From assembly GCF_002118315.1 (NCBI RefSeq), contig NZ_MTSZ01000002.1, positions 434,001-498,000 of the forward strand: DNA of 64,000 bases. Reading direction: 5' to 3'. The notes beneath the pieces are model-generated. The model was not told the origin of the DNA and did no database searches. It saw only the letters and a program-made list of their open reading frames with translations. The translations under genes were made by a program, and so were the position numbers. Below, piece after piece: positions 45,844 to 56,267 of the stretch (position 1 is the stretch's first letter; every line of letters begins with the position of its first letter). The stretch comes from Kiloniella majae (lineage in GTDB: Bacteria > Pseudomonadota > Alphaproteobacteria > Kiloniellales > Kiloniellaceae).

Positions 45844-46482
45844 ATGATACTGCGCCCACTCTTAGCTATAATTCTTATCGTTGGGTTGTCAGCCTGTGCA
45901 CAAACAAGACCATCAGCCTCTTTGAATAAGCACGAAAAATCTGTTGAGTTTGTCAAAATGATTTTCACAGATAAATTCATCAAAGATGCCTTGTTGGAAT
46001 CATTTCTAGAATACAAAGCAGAAAATGAAGTAGCCGCAGTCCGTTTGCCTGATAAAGCGCTGGAAGAGATGAATACACTCATAACAGAGGAAATGATCAA
46101 AAACAGAGCCAGCCTTATCAACAAAATCGCAATAATTTTCACAGAAGAATTTACCAACGATGAAATCATTGCCCTCCACAGCATAAAGGATTTAGAGTTA
46201 CTGCAAAATGCGCACGCAAAGTTATTAAAGAACAAAGGCACTGCAGGACTCACCCGACAGGAAATTGATGCCTTGGCAAATATAAAAAATCCTGAATCTT
46301 TTATTACCGCCCTCCCAAAACTAGAAAAGCTGGAAAGTCGAATAGAAGCAACCGGAGAAGAATTTGCCGCTGAAATTCTTCCAAATATTCTACCTCAACT
46401 TCTGATCATTCTGGAAGAGAACGAGCCACTTCTTGGTGCGTTCTTGTTTACAACAATGCCAAACTTCAACAGAAATATATAA
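45844..46482 (+). CDS. DUF2059-like lipoprotein
   Basis: This 212-residue protein has a lipoprotein signal ending in the lipobox LSAC (Cys18). A long helical domain follows, like DUF2059 (EEFTNDEIIALHSIKDLELLQNAHAKLL). A second helical hairpin comes near the C-terminus (LPNILPQLLIILEE). It is predicted to be anchored in the outer or inner membrane facing the periplasm. DUF2059 proteins are uncharacterised. The M20 peptidase gene begins 37 bp downstream and may be cotranscribed. Confidence 0.68.
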   Translation: MILRPLLAIILIVGLSACAQTRPSASLNKHEKSVEFVKMIFTDKFIKDALLESFLEYKAENEVAAVRLPDKALEEMNTLITEEMIKNRASLINKIAIIFTEEFTNDEIIALHSIKDLELLQNAHAKLLKNKGTAGLTRQEIDALANIKNPESFITALPKLEKLESRIEATGEEFAAEILPNILPQLLIILEENEPLLGAFLFTTMPNFNRNI

Positions 46483-46519
46483 CTCTCCCCCCCCAAATAT
46501 ATCTTCTTAGGTTCGATAA

Positions 46520-47677
46520 ATGCTTCTTGATCAGAAAACTCTCGATAAGCTCGCTTCATTTCGGCATGAATTACACCGTTACCCCGAAATTTCAGGCGAG
46601 GAGAGAGAAACGAGCGACCGGATCGCTTCTTTTCTTGAACAGTATGATCCTGATAAAATTATCCGCAACCTCGGTGGGTATGGATTAGCCGCCATATATA
46701 ATGGCAGAGAAGCAGGACCTACAGTCCTCATCAGATGTGAGCTTGATGGGCTGCCGATCACTGAAACTGGCAACTTACCTTACCAATCAACACATCAGGG
46801 CAAAGGGCATCTGTGTGGTCATGATGGTCATATGACAATAATCGCAGGTCTTGCTACTTTGTTAGATCGAACACGTCCAGCCAAAGGACGTGTCGTTCTT
46901 TTGTTCCAACCGGCGGAAGAAACAGGTGCGGGCGCGAAGGCCGTTATCAATGATCCCGAATTTTCCAGACTAACCCCTGATTATTCCTTTTCTCTCCACA
47001 ATCTTCCTGGCCAGGCATTACACAAGGTCGGGATCAAAGAAGGTCCTTTTAACTGCGCATCCCAAGGCCTTTGGATTACCTTGGAAGGCAAGACATCACA
47101 TGCGTCTCACCCCGAAGACGGCATCAGCCCAGCCACAGCAATGTGTGATTTGATTACAGCGTTTAAAGAGCTGCCAAATGCATCTGAATTTGCAGATAAT
47201 TTTGCCCTTGTGACCATTGTTCATGCTCGTTTGGGCGAAGAAGCCTTTGGCATTACCCCGGGCTTTGCCAAAGTAATGGTTACACTGAGAAGTCAGACAG
47301 ACAAAGTCATGTCTTTGTTGCAGGAAAAATCAGACGCTCTGATCAATGATGTGGCAAAAAAATACCGTCTGAATGCAGCCTATGGCTATGAGGATGTATT
47401 CGCAGCTTCGGTTAATGCCCCGGAAGCAACAGAACTACTTGAGACCGCATTCGCAGATGAGAATATCACACGTGATGAAATGCCTGCTCCAATGCGCTGG
47501 TCAGAAGATTTTGGACAGTTTGGTAAAATTAGCAACAGCGCAATGTTCACCCTGGGATCCGGCTTGAACCAACCACAACTCCACAATCCTGATTTTGACT
47601 TCCCTGATGAATTAATCGAAACAGGAACTAAAATCTTTCACAGAGTTATCAGAAATATCTTAGGCCCAAGAAATTAA
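46520..47677 (+). CDS. M20-family amidohydrolase (N-acyl-amino-acid deacylase type)
   Basis: This 385-residue metallopeptidase-family hydrolase has metal-binding HLCGHDGHMTII and FQPAEETGAGAKAV, with a dimerisation domain at about 180-290 (GKTSHASHPEDGISPA). This is the IAA-amino acid / N-acyl-L-amino acid amidohydrolase subgroup, cytosolic and usually with two Mn or Zn ions. It follows the DUF2059 lipoprotein gene. The substrate is not evident. Confidence 0.88.
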   Translation: MLLDQKTLDKLASFRHELHRYPEISGEERETSDRIASFLEQYDPDKIIRNLGGYGLAAIYNGREAGPTVLIRCELDGLPITETGNLPYQSTHQGKGHLCGHDGHMTIIAGLATLLDRTRPAKGRVVLLFQPAEETGAGAKAVINDPEFSRLTPDYSFSLHNLPGQALHKVGIKEGPFNCASQGLWITLEGKTSHASHPEDGISPATAMCDLITAFKELPNASEFADNFALVTIVHARLGEEAFGITPGFAKVMVTLRSQTDKVMSLLQEKSDALINDVAKKYRLNAAYGYEDVFAASVNAPEATELLETAFADENITRDEMPAPMRWSEDFGQFGKISNSAMFTLGSGLNQPQLHNPDFDFPDELIETGTKIFHRVIRNILGPRN

Positions 47678-47812
47678 TAGAGCTCAGCAGCTAAAAGAAA
47701 AACAATTCTTTTAATTGATGTCCACCTTAGATATTCTCCTTTTAGCTTTAAAAAACTTCCTGCCTATATTTTTTTACCAATTAAATTACAAAATGTAATT
47801 AGATGGATCATT

Positions 47813-48154
47813 ATGCACAGACATTACGGCGTTATTATTAAATGTTTCCTCTCAGCACTAATTATTGGAACCGTCACGCAATTAACTTCTACCGCAGGCT
47901 TTGTTCGATGGGCAGCCGCACAGGGAAATAATTTTAGCTCTAGTTATTGGACTATCGTTAAAGATCGATGGCACACCGATGGTTTAACAACATTTTTAAT
48001 TTGCATGGCATCAAGCCTGATTATTTATTTAATAATCAGAAAATTCACAACTCAGCAAGAAACTGCAGAGAAGATTATCACCTGGTCCCTCATACCAATC
48101 ACACTGATCTATAGCGTGATCATGTATCCCAACTTCTCCGACTATTTGTTATAA
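47813..48154 (+). CDS. Small membrane protein of unknown function
   Basis: This 113-residue protein has three predicted membrane helices (about 8-25, 60-75 and 90-108) joined by short loops, with an N-terminal MHRHYG. A family is not recognised. It is convergent with the trans-sulfuration gene, 39 bp away. Confidence 0.5.
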   Translation: MHRHYGVIIKCFLSALIIGTVTQLTSTAGFVRWAAAQGNNFSSSYWTIVKDRWHTDGLTTFLICMASSLIIYLIIRKFTTQQETAEKIITWSLIPITLIYSVIMYPNFSDYLL

Positions 48155-48193
48155 GCTTAAACTTACGGTCTAAAGGACAAGAACATTATCAGG

Positions 48194-49336
48194 CTATCCC
48201 CGGATAGCCTGCTCCAGATCCTCGATCAGATCCAGAACATTTTCGATGCCGATGGAAAAGCGCAGCAAGTCATCAGGCACAAGTGTTCCCTCGCCTTCTA
48301 CTAGCGCTCTGTGTTCAACCAGACTTTCCACCCCACCCAATGATGTAGCTCTGACAAAGCGTTTCAAGCGGCCCATAATTGCTGCCGTTTTTTCTTTTCC
48401 ACCTTCAAAGCGGATGGAAAGCATTCCACCAAAACCATCTGTCATTTGTTTCGCGGCTACTTCGTGATTGGCATGCGATGCAAGCCCTGGGTAAATCACT
48501 TCCTTCACACCAGAAAATCCATCAAAATATTGCGCCAGTTTCATCGCGTTCTCGCATGCTCGTTCTACACGCACATGCATGGTTCTCATCCCACGAAGTA
48601 AAAGCCAACTTTCAAATGGTCCTAAAATCCCGCCTTGTTGAGCACGGAGCTTACACAGACGTTCCCACCGTGCATCTTCTTGCGCAGTAATCAAAGCACC
48701 AGCAACAACATCACTATGCCCATTGATGTATTTTGTCGCGGAATGAAAGACAAAATCAGCCCCGTATTCTATCGGCTTTGTGATCAACGGTGTTGATACA
48801 GTGGAATCAGCAACCAACTGCGCACCAACAGAATGTGCAAGATCAGCTGCTTTCTGAATATCAACGACTTCCCAAGTTGGGTTGGCAGGTGTTTCAATCC
48901 ATAAAATTTCGGTTGGTGCGGCCTTAACAACCGTCACCATATCTGCTTCGTTCCGAGGATCATAAAAGGCAAGTTTGATGTTCCAGTCTTCACAAAAAGA
49001 AATGAGCCAGGCACGAAGAGACCAATACATCACCGTCGGTGCGACAATACGATCCCCTGGGCGAAGCGTTTGCACCAATGCTGTTGCAGCTGCCATTCCT
49101 GAAGCAAAGAGCTTGCATGATGCGCCATCTTCTAACTCACAAAGAATGGCTTCTGCCATTTCAGCATTTACGCTCTGGTCTCGTGCGTAAATGCGATTAC
49201 TGTCATAGAGATCGCCCTGTTCATTCCGGGCAAAAGTTGTTGAGGGTTGGATCGGCGGAACAACTGAACCGCTGTCTTTATCCAGATAATGCCCAGCTTG
49301 AGCCAGAAGCGTCTCAACGTTACTTTTTTTACCCAT
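48194..49336 (-). CDS. Trans-sulfuration family PLP enzyme
   Basis: This 380-residue fold-type I PLP enzyme belongs to the Cys/Met metabolism family (cystathionine gamma-synthase, beta/gamma-lyase, or homoserine sulfhydrylase). The PLP lysine is in FHSATKYINGHSDVVAGA and the PLP phosphate region in LFASGMAAATAL. GGGAG stands 6 bases before the ATG at 49336; an upstream extension to 49453 is unsupported. No met/cys gene is adjacent. The exact reaction cannot be settled from sequence. Confidence 0.87.
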   Translation of the reverse strand: MGKKSNVETLLAQAGHYLDKDSGSVVPPIQPSTTFARNEQGDLYDSNRIYARDQSVNAEMAEAILCELEDGASCKLFASGMAAATALVQTLRPGDRIVAPTVMYWSLRAWLISFCEDWNIKLAFYDPRNEADMVTVVKAAPTEILWIETPANPTWEVVDIQKAADLAHSVGAQLVADSTVSTPLITKPIEYGADFVFHSATKYINGHSDVVAGALITAQEDARWERLCKLRAQQGGILGPFESWLLLRGMRTMHVRVERACENAMKLAQYFDGFSGVKEVIYPGLASHANHEVAAKQMTDGFGGMLSIRFEGGKEKTAAIMGRLKRFVRATSLGGVESLVEHRALVEGEGTLVPDDLLRFSIGIENVLDLIEDLEQAIRG

Positions 49337-49558
49337 AACCAACTCCCATGAAGATTTTGCAAAAGAATAGGGAGAAGAAAAGAGAATGAAAACTCTTTGT
49401 TTGATATCTCTCGGATTATTTCCCCATACAGAAAAAATATCGTGAGCGATCAACGGAACTTCATCAGATTAATTTCGTAAAGTTCAAAACCGCATACATT
49501 GATATAGGCTAACCAACTACAGGGAACTGTTGAAAGAAAGAGGCATCAACAAAACCAA

Positions 49559-49882
49559 TCAAGTACGCCCTGTTGGCTCTCCGTTTGCGAACAAGCGCTT
49601 TCCCTGCTCATCAATAATCTGCCGCCCTTTTCGGTATATAAACGTCACGGCTTCCTCACGTGTGGGAAAAGTATCGGCCCTTAGAAAGAAACGCTCCATA
49701 TCTGGCTCATCCGGGTTATCACTCACCTTTTTAATGTATCCAGACAAACGCCATTGCCCACTATCAGCCTTATCCGGTGCAGCAACAATCGCGAACCCTT
49801 CATAAAGTACAGGCTCTTCCTTTGGTTCAACCTCTTTTTTATCCGAAGAGGAAAATCCAAACAGCTTAGAAAAAAATGACAT
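49559..49882 (-). CDS. HlyU-family protein
   Basis: This 107-residue protein matches the HlyU family (PF10115): the N-terminal MSFFSKLFGFSS, the YEGFAIVAAPDKADSGQWRLSGYIKK, FFLRADTFPTREEAV, and the C-terminal IIDEQGKRLF. The alphaproteobacterial members are cytosolic and poorly characterised. The name comes from a Vibrio regulator of a different fold. It stands alone, about 220 bp downstream of the trans-sulfuration gene start. Confidence 0.8.
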   Translation of the reverse strand: MSFFSKLFGFSSSDKKEVEPKEEPVLYEGFAIVAAPDKADSGQWRLSGYIKKVSDNPDEPDMERFFLRADTFPTREEAVTFIYRKGRQIIDEQGKRLFANGEPTGRT

Positions 49883-50149
49883 TTAAACCTGACCTCACAT
49901 AAACATACAAAATTAATGTATGTACTAATTATTTTACATTATCTCAAAGTTTCATTCGTGAAACATTTGCTAACGAAACTTCTCTGACATGACTTTAGCG
50001 TTGGTTACACACAAAATCCACAGTTCCAGGCACCATCCAAGAAATTCAAATGAAGGAAACATTCTGTTTGGATTTCACAGTAAAGTTAAGGATTTCATTA
50101 CACCCCCTATTTATACTCTAGTGAAACTTATCATTGAAAGCACCCAAGA

Positions 50150-50653
50150 GTGACAGAAAGCAGATACGAAGTACTCAGATACTATTCAGTAACATCCAAA
50201 GAAGAACTCATTGGGTTAAGTAATCGCGCACTTATGGAATGGTGGCTTTCTTTTGCCCCAAAAACGCCTCTTAAAAGTGACTTTGATATTCTGGAACATA
50301 TTGATCTGGTACCCGATATTTTTCTCGTTAAAAGACTTAATGAGACTGATTTTGAATTTCGTGTTCACGGTGAAAGTGCAAATAACATTTTCGATGAAGA
50401 CATCGGTAAAATTATTAGTACTCAAGGCCCGCAAAACAATGATAGAGAACGTAAAGATGTCCAGTTAGCTCAGTACTATGTGGAAATTTTAAACCAACCA
50501 TCATGTGTACGAAACGAGGGTATCCTCTCTTTTCTAAAAAAGAAAAACGTCAAATTTGAATCCCTTGACTGCCCCCTGTTAGATGAACAAGGAAACCTCG
50601 CATATATAATTGGAACAATTACCATTTTGGGTCAAAATAAAGGACATTCTTAG
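50150..50653 (+). CDS. PAS_5-family protein
   Basis: This 167-residue protein with a GTG start fits the PAS_5 family of lone sensor-like proteins in alphaproteobacteria (LMEWWLSFAPKTPLKSDFDILEHIDLVPDIFLVKRLNETDFEFRVHGESANNIF, then YVEIL). PAS_5 proteins have no attached output domain; their partners are unknown. It is convergent with the next lipoprotein gene, 11 bp away. Confidence 0.65.
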   Translation: MTESRYEVLRYYSVTSKEELIGLSNRALMEWWLSFAPKTPLKSDFDILEHIDLVPDIFLVKRLNETDFEFRVHGESANNIFDEDIGKIISTQGPQNNDRERKDVQLAQYYVEILNQPSCVRNEGILSFLKKKNVKFESLDCPLLDEQGNLAYIIGTITILGQNKGHS

Positions 50654-50664
50654 CCAATTTATAC

Positions 50665-51057
50665 TTACATTTTTTTTAAATAGGCGTTCCCTTTACAGTA
50701 CTTGCTAAACCAAGTCCCTCCAGCACTCTCTTCTATAAATTTGATATCAGCCCCACCTGCTGATACACCCAGCAGACCAATGTTAGCATCAAGTTTTCCA
50801 TCGAGATTAATTTTGCCCCAGAAATCAGCCATGGAGCTTCCTTTTTGGTATATCTTACCAACAATTTGGCCATATTTGACTTGAAATTCAGTAGTCACGC
50901 CAGCACAGTCTGCCCCTTTTGCCTCAAGTGTTCCACTCCACATGCCATCAAACACGGTAGGTGTTCCCGAAGTTGGCAATTTCGGTCCAGCACAGGCAGA
51001 AAGAAAAATATTAACAAGAATAACTAAACCTAAATACACAACGTTAGCGTTCTTCAT
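50665..51057 (-). CDS. Small lipoprotein of unknown function
   Basis: This 130-residue protein has a lipoprotein signal ending in LSAC (Cys about 22). The mature part is rich in Gly with a beta pattern (FDGMWSGTLEAKGADCAGVTTEFQVKYGQIVGKIYQKG) that resembles small lipid-binding or lysozyme-inhibitor-like barrels. GGGGTG lies about 5 bases before the ATG at 51057. No family recognised. It is probably in the outer membrane. Confidence 0.6.
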   Translation of the reverse strand: MKNANVVYLGLVILVNIFLSACAGPKLPTSGTPTVFDGMWSGTLEAKGADCAGVTTEFQVKYGQIVGKIYQKGSSMADFWGKINLDGKLDANIGLLGVSAGGADIKFIEESAGGTWFSKYCKGNAYLKKM

Positions 51058-51101
51058 AAAACACCCCAAATAACCAATAAAAACAACATTTTAAAATAAA
51101 A

Positions 51102-51131
51102 GGAGCACTTTCAAGTACTTGAAAGCGCTCC
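51102..51131 (-). terminator. Rho-independent terminator of gatCAB
   Basis: A long stem (GGAGCGCTTTCAAG and CTTGAAAGTGCTCC on the minus strand, one G-T pair) with a tiny loop is followed by TTTTATTTT. It lies 28 bases past the gatB stop. Confidence 0.9.
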
Positions 51132-51158
51132 GATAAACATTACTGATGCTTTGTTATA

Positions 51159-52613
51159 CTACCCGGCAAGCTTCTTTTTAAGCAACTGGTTCACCATACC
51201 GGGGTTGGCTTTACCGCCTGTTGCTTTCATTGTTTGACCAACAAACCAGCCAATCAGCTTTTCATTACCACCACGGAAAGCTTCGACCTGATTAGGATTA
51301 GCTGCCATGATTTCATCAATTGCGGCTTCAATCGGTCCTGTATCCGTGATTTGTTTCAGGCCTTTTTCTTCAACGATGGTATCGGCATCTTTGCTGGTTT
51401 CCCACATCACCTCAAAGACTTCCTTGGCGATACGTCCTGAAATTGTGTTGTCTTTGATCAAACCTATCAGACCACCAAGTTGTTTGGCTGAAACAGGGGA
51501 CGCATCCAAAGAAAGGCCACTTTTGTTCAGCGCACCAAAAAAATCACCCATCACCCAATTCGCTGCCAGTTTTGGATCACGGCCTTCAGCAACTTCCTCG
51601 TAGAACATCGCTTTTTCACGATCAGCTACCAGAATACCCGCATCGTACGCAGACAGACCAAAGTCGTTGATGAACCGCTCTTTCTTTTCATCAGGAAGTT
51701 CCGGGATCGTCGCTTTGATATCTTCAACCCATGCCGGATCAAGAACCAATGGCAACAGATCAGGATCAGGGAAGTAACGATAATCGTGCGCTTCTTCCTT
51801 GCTTCTCATTGAACGTGTCGTACCGTTACTCGCATCAAACAGGCGAGTTTCCTGAACGATTTCGCCGCCCTCTTCCAGGATTTTCACCTGACGTTTGGCC
51901 TCATGTTCAATGGCTTGCTGAACATAACGAATAGAATTCACGTTCTTCGTTTCTGTACGCGTGCCCAATTCATCTCCTGGTTTACGTACGGATACGTTTA
52001 CATCAGCACGCATAGAACCTTCGTCCATGTTGCCATCACAAGTGCCGAGGTAACGCAAGATAGATCGAAGCTTGCGCAAATAGGCCCCAGCTTCTTCAGG
52101 AGAACGCAAATCCGGCTTGGAAACGATTTCCATCAAGGCCACACCAGAACGGTTCAGGTCGATGTATGATTGTGTTGGGTGTTGATCGTGAACGGATTTA
52201 CCAGCATCTTGTTCCAGATGCATACGTTCAACACCAACCTCACGAACATCACCACCTTCTAGATCCAGCGTAATCGTGCCTTCACCAACAATTGGTTCAA
52301 GGAACTGAGAAATCTGGTAGCCTTGGGGCAGATCAGCGTAAAAGTAGTTTTTACGCTCGAACACAGATTTCATATTGATCTGTGCTCGAAGACCAAGGCC
52401 GGTACGAACGCCTTGCTCAACAACTTCTTTGTTCAACACAGGCAACATACCAGGCATCGCAGCATCAACCAATGACACGTGATGGTTAGGATCAGCCCCA
52501 AATGCCGTTGCTGCACCAGAGAAGAGTTTGGACTTTGAAATGACCTGAGCATGAACCTCTAGCCCGATAACAACTTCCCACTCGCCTGTATTTCCTTTGA
52601 TACGATAGCTCAT
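51159..52613 (-). CDS. gatB: Asp-tRNA(Asn)/Glu-tRNA(Gln) amidotransferase subunit B
   Basis: This 484-residue protein opens with [22 protein letters not shown]. The conserved [15 protein letters not shown] and [17 protein letters not shown] are present, with a C-terminal YqeY-like tRNA-binding region. GatB is the kinase subunit that activates misacylated Glu-tRNA(Gln) or Asp-tRNA(Asn) for amidation. GGAGG precedes the start codon by 7 bases, and gatA ends one base before it. It is the last gene of gatCAB. Confidence 0.96.
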   Translation of the reverse strand: MSYRIKGNTGEWEVVIGLEVHAQVISKSKLFSGAATAFGADPNHHVSLVDAAMPGMLPVLNKEVVEQGVRTGLGLRAQINMKSVFERKNYFYADLPQGYQISQFLEPIVGEGTITLDLEGGDVREVGVERMHLEQDAGKSVHDQHPTQSYIDLNRSGVALMEIVSKPDLRSPEEAGAYLRKLRSILRYLGTCDGNMDEGSMRADVNVSVRKPGDELGTRTETKNVNSIRYVQQAIEHEAKRQVKILEEGGEIVQETRLFDASNGTTRSMRSKEEAHDYRYFPDPDLLPLVLDPAWVEDIKATIPELPDEKKERFINDFGLSAYDAGILVADREKAMFYEEVAEGRDPKLAANWVMGDFFGALNKSGLSLDASPVSAKQLGGLIGLIKDNTISGRIAKEVFEVMWETSKDADTIVEEKGLKQITDTGPIEAAIDEIMAANPNQVEAFRGGNEKLIGWFVGQTMKATGGKANPGMVNQLLKKKLAG

Positions 52614-52614
52614 G

Positions 52615-54096
52615 TTACTTACCTCCCGCCATTAGCTGCGGTAGGGCAGAGAAACCAGCAGCTTCTTCGACAACGCCTGCAACTTTCAAGACAGTCTCTT
52701 CATCAAAAGCTTTACCAAGCAATTGCAGACCAAGAGGCGTCCCCTCACTGGAAAGACCTGTTGGCACGGATATACCCGGTAACCCGGCCAAGCTGGCAGG
52801 AACGGTAAAGACATCGTTCAAGTACATGGCAATAGGGTCATCCATCTTTTCACCAATACCAAATGCAGGGCTTGGTGCTGTTGGTGTCAGGATTACATCT
52901 ACACTTTCATAAGCTTTTTTGAAATCATTCGCGATCAAGGTACGAACACGACGCGCTTTGTTGTAATAGGCATCGTAATAACCTGCAGACAGAACATAGG
53001 TTCCGATCAGGATACGACGTTTAACTTCATCGCCAAAACCTTCACCACGGGTACGTTCGTACATATCATCAAGGCTTTCACCATCAACGCGCAGGCCATA
53101 ACGCACGCCGTCATACCGTGCCAGATTTGATGAACATTCTGCTGGTGCGATAATATAATAGGCAGGCAGCGCATATTTGGTATGCGGAAGGCTGATCTCG
53201 ACAGGCTCTGCGCCCGCAGACTTGAGCCACTCGATCCCCTGTTCCCAGGCTTCATCAATTTCTTTTGGTGTGCCGTCCATGCGATATTCTTTTGGAATAC
53301 CCACTTTCAACCCGCGAATATCGCCTGTCAGTGCTTTTTGATAGCTCGGCACATCAAGCTTAACGGATGTGGAGTCTTTGGCGTCATAGCCAGCCATCGC
53401 TTCCAGCATGATTGCCGCATCGCGCACAGAACGTGTCATTGGGCCAGCCTGATCAAGAGACGAAGCAAAGGCAACAACGCCCCAACGAGAACAACGACCA
53501 TACGTTGGCTTTAGACCTACAATACCAGAAAACGCAGCGGGCTGACGGATCGAACCACCTGTATCAGTCCCCGTTGCCGCCATTGCTGAACGTGCCGCTA
53601 CAGACGCAGCAGAACCACCGGATGATCCTCCAGGTGTGAGCTGTGCATCACTATCTTTACGCTGCCACGGATTGATGACATTACCGTAGTAGGACGTAAT
53701 GTTTGCAGAGCCCATGGCAAACTGATCAAGGTTGGATTTACCCAACATCACGGCACCGGCATTCCATAGATTACCGGATACTGTTGATTCATACGTCGGG
53801 ACAAAACCGTCAAGAATACGTGACGCCGCTGTTGTTTGCGTCCCTTCGGTACAGAAGAGATCCTTCATTGCAATCGGAATTCCCTCCATCAAACCGGCGT
53901 CGCCAGCGGCGCGCTTCTTATCAGAAGCATCGGCCATTTCGAGCGCGATTTCAGGGGTCTCAACGATATAGGCATTAAGCTCGCGGGTTTCTTCCATCGC
54001 ACTGATATGCGCTTCTGTTAGTTCACGCGCAGAAAAATCGCCTTTTTCCATGCCATCAAGAGCATCAGAAATTGTCAGATTATTAAGGTTACTCAT
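52615..54096 (-). CDS. gatA: Asp-tRNA(Asn)/Glu-tRNA(Gln) amidotransferase subunit A
   Basis: This 493-residue amidase-signature enzyme has the catalytic Lys in [14 protein letters not shown] and the Ser pair in [17 protein letters not shown] and [14 protein letters not shown]. It releases ammonia from glutamine for GatB. The start overlaps the gatC stop by one base, with AAGGTGG upstream, so the two are translationally coupled. Confidence 0.96.
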   Translation of the reverse strand: MSNLNNLTISDALDGMEKGDFSARELTEAHISAMEETRELNAYIVETPEIALEMADASDKKRAAGDAGLMEGIPIAMKDLFCTEGTQTTAASRILDGFVPTYESTVSGNLWNAGAVMLGKSNLDQFAMGSANITSYYGNVINPWQRKDSDAQLTPGGSSGGSAASVAARSAMAATGTDTGGSIRQPAAFSGIVGLKPTYGRCSRWGVVAFASSLDQAGPMTRSVRDAAIMLEAMAGYDAKDSTSVKLDVPSYQKALTGDIRGLKVGIPKEYRMDGTPKEIDEAWEQGIEWLKSAGAEPVEISLPHTKYALPAYYIIAPAECSSNLARYDGVRYGLRVDGESLDDMYERTRGEGFGDEVKRRILIGTYVLSAGYYDAYYNKARRVRTLIANDFKKAYESVDVILTPTAPSPAFGIGEKMDDPIAMYLNDVFTVPASLAGLPGISVPTGLSSEGTPLGLQLLGKAFDEETVLKVAGVVEEAAGFSALPQLMAGGK

Positions 54097-54383
54097 TATT
54101 CGACCACCTTAGGAACAGCATAGAAACCATGGGCAGACTCAGGGGCATTTTTTGTCACCCGGTCAACATAGTACCCGTCATTGATCACGTCCTCACGTAA
54201 AGGCTGGGTCATTTCGACAACAGATGTCATTGGCTCAACACCATCTGTGTCCAGTTCAGAAAGTTGTTCAATCCAGCCAAGGATTTGGTTCAATTCTCCG
54301 GTCAGCTCTTCTTGCTGCTTTTCATCAACCCGGATGCGCGCCAGTCTGGCAATTTTCGCTACCGTATTTTTGTCGACAGACAT
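54096..54383 (-). CDS. gatC: Asp-tRNA(Asn)/Glu-tRNA(Gln) amidotransferase subunit C
   Basis: This 95-residue protein starts [17 protein letters not shown], with the conserved [22 protein letters not shown] and the C-terminal [20 protein letters not shown]. GatC wraps around GatA and GatB and stabilises the complex. The longer frame from 54566 adds an unrelated N-terminus. It is the first gene of gatCAB. RuvX lies about 1.9 kb upstream on the other strand. Confidence 0.94.
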   Translation of the reverse strand: MSVDKNTVAKIARLARIRVDEKQQEELTGELNQILGWIEQLSELDTDGVEPMTSVVEMTQPLREDVINDGYYVDRVTKNAPESAHGFYAVPKVVE

Positions 54384-54694
54384 ACTCGGTTCCAATCTTC
54401 TATGGATATCGAAGGTATCACGTATTAAATTCGAGCGGAAAATAGCACTCACCCGCCCAAGCTGCAACGCCTGCAGAGCGCTTTTTATCAAGTAAAATTG
54501 CTTTTCTATTATTCTACAACGGATGTTGTCGAAAAGGGCCCCAAAATGGCAAAAAAAATGACCCAAGAAAACGTGTCCGGAAATGGGTCCAAGAAATAGA
54601 CAGTCCTAGACTGCTCAATTAACCGAAAGACATTTGTTTTGTCTCAACCAAATTACCACAGACAAACAAATTTCAGATTGGTAACTTAGAGATC
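54384..54694. other. Intergenic region: gatCAB promoter
   Basis: 311 bases between the gatC start and the YbaN stop, on the same strand. They must hold the gatCAB promoter. No repeat, RNA gene or coding frame stands out. Confidence 0.45.
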
Positions 54695-55135
54695 TCATCT
54701 TGGCGATTGATCTGAGATTATGGACGGAGGCTGACTTGGACACCTGAGAATAAAAATCGCAACACAAAGCAAACATAAACCGATAAGACCAAGCCCCCAT
54801 AATGGAACGACTTCTTTATAAGCCACGTAGCCCAAGCTGGCACTCATCATCGTAATTGCCAAAGCCTTCGCTTTAACAGGGATCACCCGGTAACAATCCC
54901 AATTCCGAACCATCGGTCCAAAGAGATGATGTTGATAGAGCCAGTTATGAAACCGTTCGGAAGAGTGTGAAAAAGCCCACAAGGCAACAAGTAGGAAAGG
55001 TGTTGTCGGCAATAAAGGCAAGACCATCCCGATAAGACCAAGCGCAACGCATAACCAACCCAAGCCAATCAAGCACACACGTCGAATACCCGTTTTTTTA
55101 GGTTTCGTATTCTCTGCCAAATCAGGTTTCGACAT
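54695..55135 (-). CDS. YbaN (DUF454) family inner-membrane protein
   Basis: This 146-residue protein has three membrane helices and the family hallmarks RRVCLIGLGWLCVALGLIGMVLPLLPTTPFLLVALWAFSHSSERFHNWLYQHHLFGPMVRNW. YbaN proteins are common and uncharacterised; some lie near heme or copper genes. The ATG at 55135 is chosen over a TTG twelve codons upstream. NnrU is the next gene upstream on the same strand. Confidence 0.85.
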   Translation of the reverse strand: MSKPDLAENTKPKKTGIRRVCLIGLGWLCVALGLIGMVLPLLPTTPFLLVALWAFSHSSERFHNWLYQHHLFGPMVRNWDCYRVIPVKAKALAITMMSASLGYVAYKEVVPLWGLGLIGLCLLCVAIFILRCPSQPPSIISDQSPR

Positions 55136-55323
55136 AAATTCCAGAAAGCCTTTAAGTGTTATTAAGTACAAGTAGGAGATTATTTAGATAAGCAAGGTCA
55201 TTAAAACAAGGAAGCCAGCAACCCTAACAAACTATAATTAAAAGTTCTTTATCGTGATGTACGTGCTCCAGATAACAATCTCAATCCTTAGAGCGATAGA
55301 TACCAAAAGCTTTACAAAAAAGC

Positions 55324-56019
55324 TCAAAGGAACCCGGACAGAGGAGATACATTAAACAAAATCGGATGTAACAACAAAGCAAGCCCCAAACTCAAAATAG
55401 CAAAAATAACCCCGAGAAGATCTTTCCATGTTGGTCGGCAGTTTCCACCCTTTATGAGACCAACAAAAGGTATGTTTGATGTTCCGCTGGATATTTCAAT
55501 CCAGTTTTCTTCTCCCAGCAAACGTCTTTTCCGACGATCGACAATAAACATACCGCCGACAGAAAGGAGAAATAAACCGATAAAGAACAGAACTTCAGCC
55601 AAACCACCGTTTGCAAAAAGATGCGCCCCGGCCCACAGCGCAAAGCCCCATAGGATCGGATGCCGAACAATTCCAACTATTCCCATACACGCTTTGTCGT
55701 ACCCATTGCTCGGCCCAATAGAAAGTGGGTTGGGGCGTAAAAAGCCGACCACAAAGAACAGAAGTGAAAATGGCATAATGTGGGCAGTCGTTCTAGCGGC
55801 CCAAGGTTCAAACGGCCACACCTCAATATAAGGAGCTGCCCAAACTTCATGGATAAGCCAAATCAAAACGCCCGTAGAGATAAGAGAATAGAGAATATAA
55901 TACCCCGCTTTCCCCAACAGACTAATAAGGGCTTGCTTTACCCGACGCATGGGTGGAATTGAATGCAACAGTAAAAAAACGAGAAAAGAGCCGATTAGCC
56001 CCCCAAATCCACCAAACAT
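55324..56019 (-). CDS. NnrU family membrane protein
   Basis: This 231-residue protein has about six membrane helices. NnrU motifs include FLLLHSIPPMRRVKQALISLLGKAGYYILYSLISTGVLIWL and IVRHPILWGFALWAGAHLFANG, with its conserved His and Gly. The family is isoprenylcysteine-methyltransferase-like and is linked to nitric-oxide and nitrite metabolism in denitrifiers, though many members lie outside such clusters. Here no denitrification gene is adjacent, but a norEF-like pair lies at 15.2 kb. GGAAAG lies upstream of the ATG. Confidence 0.85.
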   Translation of the reverse strand: MFGGFGGLIGSFLVFLLLHSIPPMRRVKQALISLLGKAGYYILYSLISTGVLIWLIHEVWAAPYIEVWPFEPWAARTTAHIMPFSLLFFVVGFLRPNPLSIGPSNGYDKACMGIVGIVRHPILWGFALWAGAHLFANGGLAEVLFFIGLFLLSVGGMFIVDRRKRRLLGEENWIEISSGTSNIPFVGLIKGGNCRPTWKDLLGVIFAILSLGLALLLHPILFNVSPLSGFL

Positions 56020-56267
56020 ATGCTTTCCGTTTCACATCAACTAGGGTAAATACAAGACACTTATGACCCCGTTATGACAAAGCAACTATCTCTAATCCAT
56101 AGGACACGCTGTCGCGCATCAAAACTAAGCCACGTGTGGTATATTTGAATTGTTATTTTCCTACAAACAAGTCAAAAATCAGGATGAATAGATCGTCGCT
56201 CCTGAGATAACCTTTGCGAGATTATCTCAAAATCATGTGACAAACCGGAACAGATAGGCCAATCAAA